A stretch of DNA of 64,000 nucleotides from UBA5336 sp039818165. Its GTDB lineage: Bacteria > Pseudomonadota > Alphaproteobacteria > Caulobacterales > Hyphomonadaceae. Below the pieces are notes generated by a model. It worked only from the letters and a program-made list of their open reading frames with translations. It searched no databases and was not told the DNA's origin. The position numbers and the translations under genes were made by a program. The stretch lies in contig JBCBUL010000001.1 of NCBI GenBank assembly GCA_039818165.1, positions 267,243 through 331,242 on the forward strand, in the 5' to 3' direction. Within the stretch, counting starts at the first letter, position 1. The number at the start of each line of letters is the position of its first letter. Positions 51,688-60,490 of this stretch are shown here, piece by piece.

Positions 51688-53771
51688 CACAATCGGAGGC
51701 CAGGGAAGCGCTGGCCTGGCTGGCTGAAGAGATCGCCAAGGCCGATACGGCTTATTATCGCGAAGATGCCCCAACATTGAGCGATGCCGAATATGACGCG
51801 CTTCGACACCGAAACAGCGCCTTGGAAGCCGCTTTCCCGGACCTGAAGCGCAGCGACAGTCCAAGCGAGTCCGTCGGCGCGGCGCCAAGCTCGGTGTTCT
51901 CCAAGGCGGCCCATGGCGAGGCCATGCTGTCGCTCGACAATGCCTTCACCGATGAGGATGTCGGTGAGTTTATCGCGCGTATTCGCCGTTTTCTGGGCTT
52001 GCCCGAGACCGAGCCGGTCGCGGCCACAGCGGAGCCGAAAATCGATGGATTGTCACTGAGCCTGACCTATGAAGAGGGCCAGTTGATCCGCGCTGCAACG
52101 CGGGGAAATGGCCAGGTGGGCGAAGACGTCACGGCCAATGCGAGGACCATCGCAGACATTCCGCAACAACTCACGGGAGAGGGCTGGCCCAGCCGCATCG
52201 ACGTGCGCGGCGAAGTGTTCATGTCGAAGGCCGAGTTCGCTGCCCTCAATGCGCGTGAGGAAGCCGCCGATGGCAAGCTCTACGCCAATCCCCGCAATGC
52301 CGCCGCCGGGAGCCTGCGCCAGAAAGACCCTGAAATCACGCGCGCCCGGGCCCTGGACTTTTTTGCCTATGCCTGGGCAGGCGCCGACACCGCATTCGCC
52401 GATACCCAATTTGAAGCGGTTCACGCTTTCGCAAACTGGGGATTCCGCACCAATCCGCGTTTCACCCGTCATGATACGGTCGGCGGCATGATCGCGGCCT
52501 ACCGTGAGATCGAAGCCGATCGGGCCGGTCTTGACTACGATATTGACGGAGTTGTCTACAAGGTCGACCGACTGGACTGGCAAGGCCGCCTCGGCTTTCA
52601 GGCCCGTGCGCCGCGCTGGGCCATTGCCCACAAATTTCCCGCCGACCGGGCCAGTACGACCCTGGAAGCCATCGATATTCAAGTCGGCCGCACGGGGAGT
52701 CTGACGCCCGTTGCCCGGCTCACGCCCGTAACCGTCGGCGGCGTCGTGGTTTCAAACGCCACGCTTCACAATGAGGATGAGATCGCCCGGCTCGACGTGC
52801 GCGTCGGCGACCGGGTGGAAATCCAGCGGGCCGGCGATGTTATCCCCCAAATTCTCCGCGTGCTCGATCCCGAGCGGGAAGGGCGTGCGGTGGCCTTTGC
52901 CTTCCCCCGACAATGCCCTGTTTGCGGGTCAGATGCGGTCCGCGAGGTGGACGATAAGGGCGTGGCGGATGTGCGTCGCCGTTGCACGGGCGGGCTGATC
53001 TGCGGCGCCCAGAAGCTTGAACGGCTCAAACACTTTGTGTCCCGCAAGGGGTTCGACATTGAAGGGCTCGGTGCAAAACAGATCGAGATGTTTGTCGAGG
53101 CGGGCGTCGTTGAGGGACCCCAGGATATTTTCCGCCTCGCCGAACGTATCGAAGCCGCCGCCCGCCCGCCGCTCGCCGAATGGGAAGGCTTCGGCGAAAC
53201 CTCAGCGGCCAAGCTCGTGGCCGCCATCGATGCGCGTCGCAGCGTGCCATTTGCCCGGTTCCTGAATGCGCTGGGCATCCGCCATGTAGGCGAGATCAGT
53301 TCGGGCCTCTTCGCGCGCTCATTTACCGAGTGGGGCCCGTTCTGGGACACCGTCACCAAGGCGGCGCAGGAGGGGCCTGAAAGTCCGGCCTGGCAGGAAC
53401 TCACCTCAATTGACGGTCTCGGAGCCTCGGCGGCCGGTGCGCTTACCGATTTCGCACGGGAAGCGCACAACGCAGACATGCTCGCCGCGCTTCTTGATGA
53501 AGTGGAGGTCATTCCTAGCGAAGCTGCGGCCACCGACAGCCCCGTGGCGGGCCAGACCGTTGTGTTCACGGGAACGCTTGAGCAGATGACACGGGACGAG
53601 GCCAAGGCGCGTGCCACAGCGCTCGGCGCCAAGGTCTCCGGGTCGGTGTCAGGCAAGACTGATTTGCTCGTGGCGGGTCCGGGCGCCGGCTCGAAGCTGA
53701 AAAAGGCCGAAGAGCTCGGCGTGCGTGTGCTCACCGAGACCGAATGGCTCGACCTGATTGCCGGTAGCTAA
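51645..53771 (+). CDS. ligA: NAD-dependent DNA ligase LigA
   Basis: Seals nicks in replication and repair. The 708-residue protein has the adenylated Lys132 in the motif PKIDG, an OB fold, a zinc finger (CPVCGS ... RRRCTGGLICGAQ), helix-hairpin-helix repeats and a C-terminal BRCT domain (about 630-708, TVVFTGTLEQMTRDEAKARA). Start at ATG 51645 with GGAGG just upstream; ATG 51684 (MTQSEAREALAW) is an alternative. It converges with aminopeptidase P with overlapping stop codons. Confidence 0.96.
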   Translation: MPGESPTEKPIEEMTQSEAREALAWLAEEIAKADTAYYREDAPTLSDAEYDALRHRNSALEAAFPDLKRSDSPSESVGAAPSSVFSKAAHGEAMLSLDNAFTDEDVGEFIARIRRFLGLPETEPVAATAEPKIDGLSLSLTYEEGQLIRAATRGNGQVGEDVTANARTIADIPQQLTGEGWPSRIDVRGEVFMSKAEFAALNAREEAADGKLYANPRNAAAGSLRQKDPEITRARALDFFAYAWAGADTAFADTQFEAVHAFANWGFRTNPRFTRHDTVGGMIAAYREIEADRAGLDYDIDGVVYKVDRLDWQGRLGFQARAPRWAIAHKFPADRASTTLEAIDIQVGRTGSLTPVARLTPVTVGGVVVSNATLHNEDEIARLDVRVGDRVEIQRAGDVIPQILRVLDPEREGRAVAFAFPRQCPVCGSDAVREVDDKGVADVRRRCTGGLICGAQKLERLKHFVSRKGFDIEGLGAKQIEMFVEAGVVEGPQDIFRLAERIEAAARPPLAEWEGFGETSAAKLVAAIDARRSVPFARFLNALGIRHVGEISSGLFARSFTEWGPFWDTVTKAAQEGPESPAWQELTSIDGLGASAAGALTDFAREAHNADMLAALLDEVEVIPSEAAATDSPVAGQTVVFTGTLEQMTRDEAKARATALGAKVSGSVSGKTDLLVAGPGAGSKLKKAEELGVRVLTETEWLDLIAGS

Positions 53772-55579
53772 AGCGGCGCGCAGGCGGCCGCGAGCCATTC
53801 TGATACTTCGCCGTCCATTTGCGGACCAATAAGGTCAGCAACGCGGACATGGTAGTCGTCGACCCAATGCCGCTGTGCCTCGGTCAACAGGCTGAGGTCT
53901 ATCAGACCCCGGGCCAACGGCGCCCAGGTGAGGTTCTCAAAGCCCAGCATGGGGCGATCGCCACCTGCAATCGTCTCCGCCGGCGTGACAAATTGCAAAT
54001 TTTCGATGCGGATCCCGTACTTGCCTTCGCGGTAAAAGCCTGGCTCGTTGGAAACGATCATCCCCGGCGCAAGGGGCACGCTGTTCCAGGCCTTTGCGAT
54101 GCGCTGTGGCCCCTCATGGACACCGAGATAGACGCCGACGCCATGGCCTGTGCCATGGTCATAATCGAGGCCTGCCTGCCAGAGCGCGTGGCGCGCCAGC
54201 GTGTCGAGGTGGGTGCCCGTCGTTCCTTCGGGAAACCGCACGGTAGCCAATGCGATATGCCCCTTGAGTACCAGCGTATAGTGGCGCCGCATGTCGTCAC
54301 TGGGCGTGCCAATGGGCACGGTTCGGGTAATGTCCGTTGTGCCGTCCAGATACTGGCCGCCGCTGTCGACCAGGTAAAGCGAGCCCCGCTCCAGGGGGCG
54401 GTTTGTGGCGCTGGAGACCCGGTAATGGGGCAGGGCGCCATTTGGCCCCGCGCCCGAAATGGTCTCGAAGCTGAGATCTTTCAGCCCGTCTAGCGCATCC
54501 CTGAACGTCTCGAGTTTGATGGCCGCATCAATCTCGGTGACGTCGCCGGATTGGGCATCGGTGTCGAGCCAGTGCAGAAACCGGGTGACAGCGGCGCCGT
54601 CCCGGATGTGCGCCGCTTGGCTTCCTGCAATTTCAGCCGCGTTCTTGCAGGCCTTTGGCAGCGCGACCGGGTCCCGTCGGCGAAGAATTTTTGCGCCTGC
54701 CGCGTCGAGCGTTTCAAAGAACCATGCGGATGCGGCGTCGGGATCGAGGCTGACGGTCTGTTCCGAAAGGCCGGCGAGATCGCCCGGCAACGTCTCCAAC
54801 GCTTGTACGCTCACGCCATTGCCCAGATGCGCGCGCAGCACCTCGTCGACTTTGCCGGGGTCCGTGTAAAGACTGGCTGACCCGTCGGCGCGCAGGATGG
54901 CCCGTGCCAGGGGCAGGGGCGAGCACGCCACATCACCGCCGCGAATGTTGAAAGCCCAGGCAATGGACGCCGGACTGGTGAGAATTGCGGCGTCCGCGCC
55001 GTCGGCTTCGAGCGTTTCGCCGATTGCGCACAATTTATCACCGTGGGCCAGGCCCGCTTTTTCCAGCGGATGAGGCACGATCGCAGCCGTGGGCTGGGCC
55101 GGTCGGTTCGGCCAGGCCTGATCAATTGGATTGTCGAGCGTGGCGACCAGTTTTGCGCCTGATTTTGCCGCGCCTTTTCGCAGGTGCGATAAGGCATTGG
55201 GTGACATGAGGCGTGGATCATAGCCGATCGTCTTGTTGGCCAGATGTTGCGTGGCAAGCCAGTCGAAGGGGCCTGGGTCTGGCAGGCCAACGGTTTCAAA
55301 CAAATCCCTGTCGAGCTGGTCGCGCGCCTGAACCGTGTAGCGCCCGTCCACAAAGACCACGGCCCGGTCTGACAGCACCATGGCTGCGCCCGCCGATCCG
55401 GTAAAGCCAGTGGCCCAGGCCAGTCGCTCATTGGCGTCGGGCAGGTACTCGTTCTGATACTCATCCTCATGGGGGATGTAGAATCCATCGAGCCCCTGTG
55501 CGGCCATCGCTGCGCGAAGCTTTGGCAGATTGGCGCGACCATCCTGGGGCCCGCCGCGAACATCAAATGATTGTCTCAT
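53768..55579 (-). CDS. Aminopeptidase P family protein (M24)
   Basis: Metallopeptidase that removes N-terminal residues before proline. The 603-residue, three-domain form resembles eukaryotic-type XPNPEP1. Metal ligands of the pita-bread fold are visible in YLVDSGGQYLDGTTDITRT, HGTGHGVGVYLGVHEGPQ, VSNEPGFYREGKYGIRIENL. Start at 55579 gives MRQSFDVRGGPQDGRANL. The protein has no signal peptide, so it acts in the cytosol. Confidence 0.92.
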   Translation of the reverse strand: MRQSFDVRGGPQDGRANLPKLRAAMAAQGLDGFYIPHEDEYQNEYLPDANERLAWATGFTGSAGAAMVLSDRAVVFVDGRYTVQARDQLDRDLFETVGLPDPGPFDWLATQHLANKTIGYDPRLMSPNALSHLRKGAAKSGAKLVATLDNPIDQAWPNRPAQPTAAIVPHPLEKAGLAHGDKLCAIGETLEADGADAAILTSPASIAWAFNIRGGDVACSPLPLARAILRADGSASLYTDPGKVDEVLRAHLGNGVSVQALETLPGDLAGLSEQTVSLDPDAASAWFFETLDAAGAKILRRRDPVALPKACKNAAEIAGSQAAHIRDGAAVTRFLHWLDTDAQSGDVTEIDAAIKLETFRDALDGLKDLSFETISGAGPNGALPHYRVSSATNRPLERGSLYLVDSGGQYLDGTTDITRTVPIGTPSDDMRRHYTLVLKGHIALATVRFPEGTTGTHLDTLARHALWQAGLDYDHGTGHGVGVYLGVHEGPQRIAKAWNSVPLAPGMIVSNEPGFYREGKYGIRIENLQFVTPAETIAGGDRPMLGFENLTWAPLARGLIDLSLLTEAQRHWVDDYHVRVADLIGPQMDGEVSEWLAAACAPL

Positions 55580-55728
55580 GCGTCTAGAGATACCCCGCGA
55601 TTGGATCACCGAAAAGTCGCAATCTAGATATGCATATTTGGGATAATATTCACACTCTTGTTAACGGAAAACGCATGGCGATGGCTTATATCCCTCGCAC
55701 ACGCAGCATTCCCTCGCAGGAGTTCAAA

Positions 55729-55911
55729 ATGAAACGCATCGAAACCACAACCGCCCCAACATCAGCCCCTTACTTCGCCGACGAGTCCGCCCATGTGAAC
55801 GCCATGGTGCGCGCCACCGGTGCAGCGCTCAGCATCACGGGTGCCGAAGATGGGCGCTCGCTTCGCCGAGCTCGCCGTGCCGCGCGGTTCGCCCGTCGCA
55901 GCAACCGCTAA
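55729..55911 (+). CDS. Small basic hypothetical protein
   Basis: A 60-residue frame with AGGAG 6 nt before ATG 55729 (MKRIETTTAPTSAPYFADES). It has a neutral first half and a strongly basic end (RRARRAARFARRSNR). No family is recognised. The region upstream is AT-rich and contains a TATAAT-like GATAATATT at about 55645-55653, consistent with a promoter. It lies between the divergent aminopeptidase gene and the prmA gene, which is on the opposite strand. Confidence 0.5.
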   Translation: MKRIETTTAPTSAPYFADESAHVNAMVRATGAALSITGAEDGRSLRRARRAARFARRSNR

Positions 55912-55928
55912 GCGCAAACGCTCTGCGC

Positions 55929-56786
55929 TTAAGGGCGGCGGTAGACGAGAGTCGACCAGCCGTCCCGGCGCAGGCGATCCTCGAGGGTTAGGCCGCGTCC
56001 GGCATAGGCCGCGCGAATCATAGGCTCTTGGTGGGTCAGGAGGCCTGACAGGATGATGGCGCCGCCAGGCGCTGTCGCCTTCGCGATCCCGGGTGCGAGG
56101 CCAACGAGCGGCTTTGCCAGGATATTGGCGAAGACCATGTCGTAGGGCGCGCGGCGGTGGATCTCGCTGGCGCCAAAGCCACGCGCCTTGATGGCCTTGA
56201 ACCGTGCTGTCGTGTCGTTCGCGACGGCGTTTTGCTGGGCCGTGACCACGCTGTCGGCGTCGATATCCGTGGCGAGGGCGAAGCTTGCGCCCGCTTTCAG
56301 CGCGGCGATCGCGAGCAGGCCTGTGCCCGTGCCGAGGTCGAGAACCCGGCCCGGTGGGTGTCGCCGCAGGAGCCGGTCGAAGGCGAGCAGGCAGCCCAGC
56401 GTCGTGCCGTGGTGCCCCGTGCCGAAGGCTGGCCCCGCCTCGATCAGCAGAGAGGTCTTCCCCGGCGCCGCGTGGGCCAGCACGTGCTCCCCTGCGACGA
56501 AAAAGCGTCCGGCCTGGACCGGCGGCAGGCCCTCCAGACTGAGTTTGACCCAGTCGCGATCCTCCAGCGGCTCGATCCGCACGGCGAGGCCGGGCACGGC
56601 GTCGCTGACAATCTCCGCGCTTTTCTCCGCATCTGCGCGGGTCTCGGCGAAGGCGTCGAGGCGCCAGGCCGTTCGCGACTCTTCCTTGGCGTCGACGGCG
56701 CCGGCGGGGGTGGGGTCGGCCCAGGCCAGGGCATCCCAGGCGGTTTCGATGTCGGCGCGCGGGCCGGTGGCGGAAATCTTGAACAT
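55929..56786 (-). CDS. prmA: Ribosomal protein L11 methyltransferase
   Basis: Trimethylates ribosomal protein L11. The 285-residue protein has the SAM-binding motif VLDLGTGTGLLAIAALKAGA, AFGTGHHGTTLGCL just before it and the active-site segment VFANILAKPLVGLAP, diagnostic for PrmA. Start at 56786 (MFKISATGPRADIETAW). It is divergent from the SMP-30 gene across 70 bp. Confidence 0.92.
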   Translation of the reverse strand: MFKISATGPRADIETAWDALAWADPTPAGAVDAKEESRTAWRLDAFAETRADAEKSAEIVSDAVPGLAVRIEPLEDRDWVKLSLEGLPPVQAGRFFVAGEHVLAHAAPGKTSLLIEAGPAFGTGHHGTTLGCLLAFDRLLRRHPPGRVLDLGTGTGLLAIAALKAGASFALATDIDADSVVTAQQNAVANDTTARFKAIKARGFGASEIHRRAPYDMVFANILAKPLVGLAPGIAKATAPGGAIILSGLLTHQEPMIRAAYAGRGLTLEDRLRRDGWSTLVYRRP

Positions 56787-56856
56787 CGCCGCGCTGTAGC
56801 AGCCGCGCCGGGCCCGCGCTAGGGTGCGGGAAAACACATCCGGGAGGCGCTTCGCC

Positions 56857-57765
56857 ATGGAGTTTGAAATCGTTGCCGAGGGGCTGAAATTCCCCGAAGG
56901 CCCCGTGGTGATGGAGGACGGCTCCATCATCCTGGTTGAAATCGCCGCGGGCGCCGTGACCCGGATCTGGGGCGACGGGCGCCGGGAGACCGTGGCGACG
57001 CCGGGCGGCGGACCGAACGGCCTGGCGATTGGCCCGGACGGCGCGCTCTACTGCTGCAACAATGGCGGGTTCGCCTACCATGAAGTGGGCGACCTGCTGA
57101 TCCCCGGAAACTGCCCCGAGGACTATAGCGGCGGGCGGATCGAGCGGATCGACCTCGCCACCGGAGCCGTCGAACGCCTGCTCGACACCGTGGGCGGGAA
57201 CCCCCTGCGCGGGCCGAACGACATCGTCTTCGACGCGGCGGGAAATTTCTACTTCACCGACCACGGCAAGACATTTTCCCGCCAGCGCGACTTTGGCGGG
57301 CTCTACTTCGTCGACGCGTCAGGCGCTGCCAGCGAGATGGCCTTCCACCACACCTCGCCCAATGGCGTGGGCCTTAGCCCCGATGAAAAAACCGTCTACA
57401 TGGCCGACACGCTGACCGGGCGCCTGTGGGCGTTTGACCTGGCCGCGCCGGGGCAGCTGGCGGCGAAAAACCCCCTGGGCCCCGATGGCCGCGTGGTCGC
57501 CACCCTGCCCGGCCTGCAATACCTCGACAGTCTGGCGGTGACGGCGGCGGGCAACATCACCGTGGCGACCATCCTGAATGGCGGCATCACCACGTTCCGC
57601 CCCGATGGCACCACGGCCCACACCGCCTTTCCCGACCCGCTGGTGACCAATATCGCCTTTGGCGGGCCAGACATGACCACGGCCTGGGTGTGCCTGTCGG
57701 GCACGGGGAAACTGGTGAAATGTAGCTGGCCCGAGCCCGGCCTGGACCTGGCGTTTAACGCCTGA
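56857..57765 (+). CDS. SMP-30/gluconolactonase family protein
   Basis: A 302-residue beta-propeller lactonase of the SMP-30/LRE class. Segments typical of the fold are AEGLKFPEGPVVMEDGSIIL, GGGPNGLAIGPDGALYCCNN, LRGPNDIVFDAAGNFYFTDHG and HHTSPNGVGLSPDEKTVYMADT, with the acidic and Asn residues that bind the metal. It lacks a signal peptide. It probably hydrolyses a sugar or other lactone, substrate not determined. GGGAGG lies before ATG 56857. The gene is very GC-rich. Confidence 0.88.
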   Translation: MEFEIVAEGLKFPEGPVVMEDGSIILVEIAAGAVTRIWGDGRRETVATPGGGPNGLAIGPDGALYCCNNGGFAYHEVGDLLIPGNCPEDYSGGRIERIDLATGAVERLLDTVGGNPLRGPNDIVFDAAGNFYFTDHGKTFSRQRDFGGLYFVDASGAASEMAFHHTSPNGVGLSPDEKTVYMADTLTGRLWAFDLAAPGQLAAKNPLGPDGRVVATLPGLQYLDSLAVTAAGNITVATILNGGITTFRPDGTTAHTAFPDPLVTNIAFGGPDMTTAWVCLSGTGKLVKCSWPEPGLDLAFNA

Positions 57766-57844
57766 AGAACCCGTTTCGACAAGCGCGTGCGGCCTCCCCC
57801 GCGGGCGGGGAAGGGCCTGAAAGCCGAAAAGAGCCTTGCAGCGC

Positions 57845-58495
57845 TCACCCCGGCGGACCCGTGGCGACGGGCGCAGCCCGGTTCAGCACGGTGAAGGCCA
57901 GCCGTTCGGACTCGAAAAAGGCGCTCCGCTCCAGATCCATCGGGCCCGTGCGGGCCACGGGGCGCCGCGTGAGGCAGAGGACGGCGCGGGCCCCCTCGGC
58001 CAGATGGCGCGCCATGCGCCGGGCGGCGGTGTCCGGGGCCTCGATCAGGGATTTCAGCGCGCCTATCCGCGCCGCCAGGGCATGGGCGGGCACCACGGGG
58101 GTGGGGTCCCCGCCCGCCGCGCCGAACACCGTGGCCGGAAGCGCGGCCTCGGTTGGCGCCCCATCGTCAAACCAGTCGGGAAAATGCGCCGGGGCGGCGG
58201 TGTCGATCAGGCGAAAACCGCGCGCGCCCCGTGCCCGGTCCGGCCGGGCGGGGGAGGGACCCTTGGGGACGCAGGCGGGCCGGGCCTCTGGCGAGAGCTT
58301 TCCCGCCTCGGCGACCAGAAGGCGCCGGGCCATGGCCTCCAGATAGCGCATCCGGGCATTGGCGGCGCGCCAGGCCCCGCGCAACAGGTGCGTCGGCACG
58401 CACCCGGCCCAGCCCAGAAGGGCAATCAACCCCTCCAGCCCCCGACCCACATACGCCCAACTCCAGGCCAGACTCTCCGCATCCCGCGCATCCAT
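57845..58495 (-). CDS. GC-rich hypothetical protein
   Basis: A 216-residue frame on the minus strand with normal-looking amino-acid use: MDARDAESLAWSWAYVGRGL, a hydrophobic stretch (LEGLIALLGWAGCVPTHLL), then Arg/Ala-rich helices. No family is recognised. It was chosen over the overlapping opposite-strand frame (57836-58519), which is dominated by Gly, Arg and Pro as expected of a shadow of GC-rich DNA. Start at 58495; a TTG at 58516 would extend it. Confidence is limited because of the extreme GC. Confidence 0.45.
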   Translation of the reverse strand: MDARDAESLAWSWAYVGRGLEGLIALLGWAGCVPTHLLRGAWRAANARMRYLEAMARRLLVAEAGKLSPEARPACVPKGPSPARPDRARGARGFRLIDTAAPAHFPDWFDDGAPTEAALPATVFGAAGGDPTPVVPAHALAARIGALKSLIEAPDTAARRMARHLAEGARAVLCLTRRPVARTGPMDLERSAFFESERLAFTVLNRAAPVATGPPG

Positions 58496-58861
58496 GGGCT
58501 GAAGTGTAAGGGGCAATGAAGTGGGTCGGATTGGAAGACCGCTGAATTCCGGGAGCAGCCATAAGCCAATGATCCCGCGAACGGCTAAGGTTCGCCGGAA
58601 GCTGCCGTCGACATCTAATTGGTCGAAGTCTTACTTCGACCAATTGGAGCTTGTCGCGATTACCCAGCCGAACTGCCGGAAAGGGCACTCTTTTTAGACA
58701 TTAAGAATCGACGTCAGCACCTACTTGATTTGGTCCAAAGTGGACTATAGTGCACAATAGCATGTGAGTTTCTTTAGTGGCCCTTTATTGATATCGGCTT
58801 CGCGAATACGAGCGGCTAGAGATGCTCGGCAACGCTTCATTCAGGGTTGGGTTTTGCACAG
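58496..58861. other. Gene-poor stretch with inverted repeats
   Basis: About 365 bp without a convincing gene. It contains a perfect 13-bp inverted repeat (58617-58645) and a small dyad GTCCA-AAG-TGGAC at about 58733-58745. It lies at the border between very GC-rich DNA and an AT-richer gene, as expected for an insertion boundary. Nothing else was recognised. Confidence 0.5.
58617..58645. repeat. Perfect 13-bp inverted repeat
   Basis: AATTGGTCGAAGT-CTT-ACTTCGACCAATT: 13-bp arms around a 3-nt centre. There is no T-run on either side, so it is unlikely to be a simple terminator. It could be a regulator site, an attachment-type site or a mobile-element scar. Confidence 0.6.
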
Positions 58862-60232
58862 TTAGGGGATGCACTGGCCAACGAGGCGCCTTACGAAAAT
58901 GTCGTCTCTTGTTCGACTGTCTATTGGATCAAGATTCGCCGCACGCGACATAAATGTGATGGTATTGTCGTTGGCGAATGAGAACCGCGATAAGCTGGCG
59001 TTCTTGTCTACTCGCGTTCCATCGTGAGACTGCGCCACAATTTGGACCTGGCTAGTGGTCCTATTGCGAACATAGACTTGTCGTCCCAGGGCGATCCCAG
59101 GCTCCTCTATATTCGTCGCACCAGTCAGAAAGGCCACGCGACTTCCATCAGGGGAGATTGATGCGCCGAGCACTGAGTCGTTGAGCTGTGCACCGGTGTT
59201 TGTGATAGAGACATGCTCCAAACCGCCCGTGGCCAAATTCTTCACAAAGGCGTCTGCCTGCGAAACATCATGTTCGTCAGGATGAAGATTGCTTGCCGGA
59301 CTTATGAAGAGCACTAGGCTATCGGCACCACCAAATGATGGTGCTGACACGGCGGCGTTTGCAATTTCACCCGATGGCAGTGTCGAAACAACTTCTGCCA
59401 GGTTGGAGATGAGGTCATGCACGACAATTTGGCTGCCAGACTCCTCGCGAAATGAATATACGTAGGTAAGCTTGGTCCCGGTTGAGGAGAATGCTGGGGA
59501 CCGAAATGCAGTTGCGTCATCGTCATCGATACTTGTTACGTCATCAGCTTCGACGAAGATAAGTACGTCGTTGTTCAGATCCTTAACGAACAGGCCCACG
59601 CTTAGACTGGGGTTCCTGCGTACAGTTGGAAACAGATTTCCTGTTGGCACTGTAAAAGCTATTTTCGTTCCATCCGGCGAAAACGCAAAATCCGACATTG
59701 TCGATTTGTCTGAGACGACGTTGAACTCGTTTTTCGAGATCAATGTTGTTTCGCCGGTCGCCATGTCCCTAACGTAAAGGTGTTTCACGAGCGTATTGAT
59801 ATTGGGATTGACCCCGTCGGCTGTGAGGTTGCTGGCGTGGCTAAGGAATGCGACCAACCGTCCGTCTGCAGACACAATAGCGTCAGTGGATGCCCGGTCG
59901 CCAACCTCACCATCAACACCGAGCGTGACCAAATCCAGCTCGCCCGTCGTCAAATTCTTGCGGAAGATCTGTGAACTAGTGCGGGTTACGTTCTCACCAG
60001 AGAAAAAGCCAGACTCAGATTCGAACACAACGAAGTTGCCGTCAGATGAGATCGATCCGTGGCGACTGTGCACCCGTGTGTCCTGAATGCCTGCACTGTC
60101 TTTAGAAACGATCTGCACGTCGGGTGCAGGTTGCAGAGGATCCACAACACAATTGCACTCGAGAATTTGAGCGTTCGCGCTCCAAACCATTGTGAGAAGC
60201 GGTAGAACGCTCGCAAGTAGGCATCTCATCAT
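58862..60232 (-). CDS. Secreted beta-propeller-like (PD40/TolB-type) protein, accessory
   Basis: A 456-residue protein with a signal peptide (MMRCLLASVLPLLTMVWSANA), a short Cys-containing start (ECNCVVDP) and multiple repeats of the PD40 type: SSDGNFVVFESES, SADGRLVAFLSHAS, SPDGTKIAFTV, SPDGSRVAFLTG. These form TolB-like beta-propellers. It is probably periplasmic or secreted; its function is unknown. Its base composition is AT-richer than neighbours, and it stands alone between gene-poor flanks, suggesting horizontal acquisition. Start at 60232 with GGGAC upstream. Confidence 0.75.
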   Translation of the reverse strand: MMRCLLASVLPLLTMVWSANAQILECNCVVDPLQPAPDVQIVSKDSAGIQDTRVHSRHGSISSDGNFVVFESESGFFSGENVTRTSSQIFRKNLTTGELDLVTLGVDGEVGDRASTDAIVSADGRLVAFLSHASNLTADGVNPNINTLVKHLYVRDMATGETTLISKNEFNVVSDKSTMSDFAFSPDGTKIAFTVPTGNLFPTVRRNPSLSVGLFVKDLNNDVLIFVEADDVTSIDDDDATAFRSPAFSSTGTKLTYVYSFREESGSQIVVHDLISNLAEVVSTLPSGEIANAAVSAPSFGGADSLVLFISPASNLHPDEHDVSQADAFVKNLATGGLEHVSITNTGAQLNDSVLGASISPDGSRVAFLTGATNIEEPGIALGRQVYVRNRTTSQVQIVAQSHDGTRVDKNASLSRFSFANDNTITFMSRAANLDPIDSRTRDDIFVRRLVGQCIP

Positions 60233-60490
60233 AACGTCCCCATTCATGATTTGAGTTCATGATTAGCCGCAAATTGTGTAGGTTATTTGATCTAACAACA
60301 CTTATTATTATTGATCAGCCTGCACCAATGACGACATTGGACTGCTAATCAAGAAAGGCTGGCTCTCGCGGGAAACAGTCCGTCTAGCGAATCTTGCGAG
60401 CAGTCGTTTTGGGCCAAGTCATGCCGTAAACGACAACGATTTCAAATGTCTCAAAATGCGCCCACCCCGGACACCTTATCCCACCAGCCC

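Noticed and set aside
55762..57264. 500-residue minus-strand frame
   Set aside because: Overlaps prmA and SMP-30, both with clear family motifs; the product is Arg/Pro/Gly-rich and shows no family.
57836..58519. Plus-strand frame opposite the GC-rich hypothetical gene
   Set aside because: Dominated by Gly, Arg and Pro with no hydrophobic core; the minus-strand frame is more protein-like.
60248..60490. Possible coding remnant or promoter-like repeats (TTCATGATT twice)
   Set aside because: No start, no recognisable residues, and the repeats are only 9 bp; nothing supportable beyond an AT-rich spacer.
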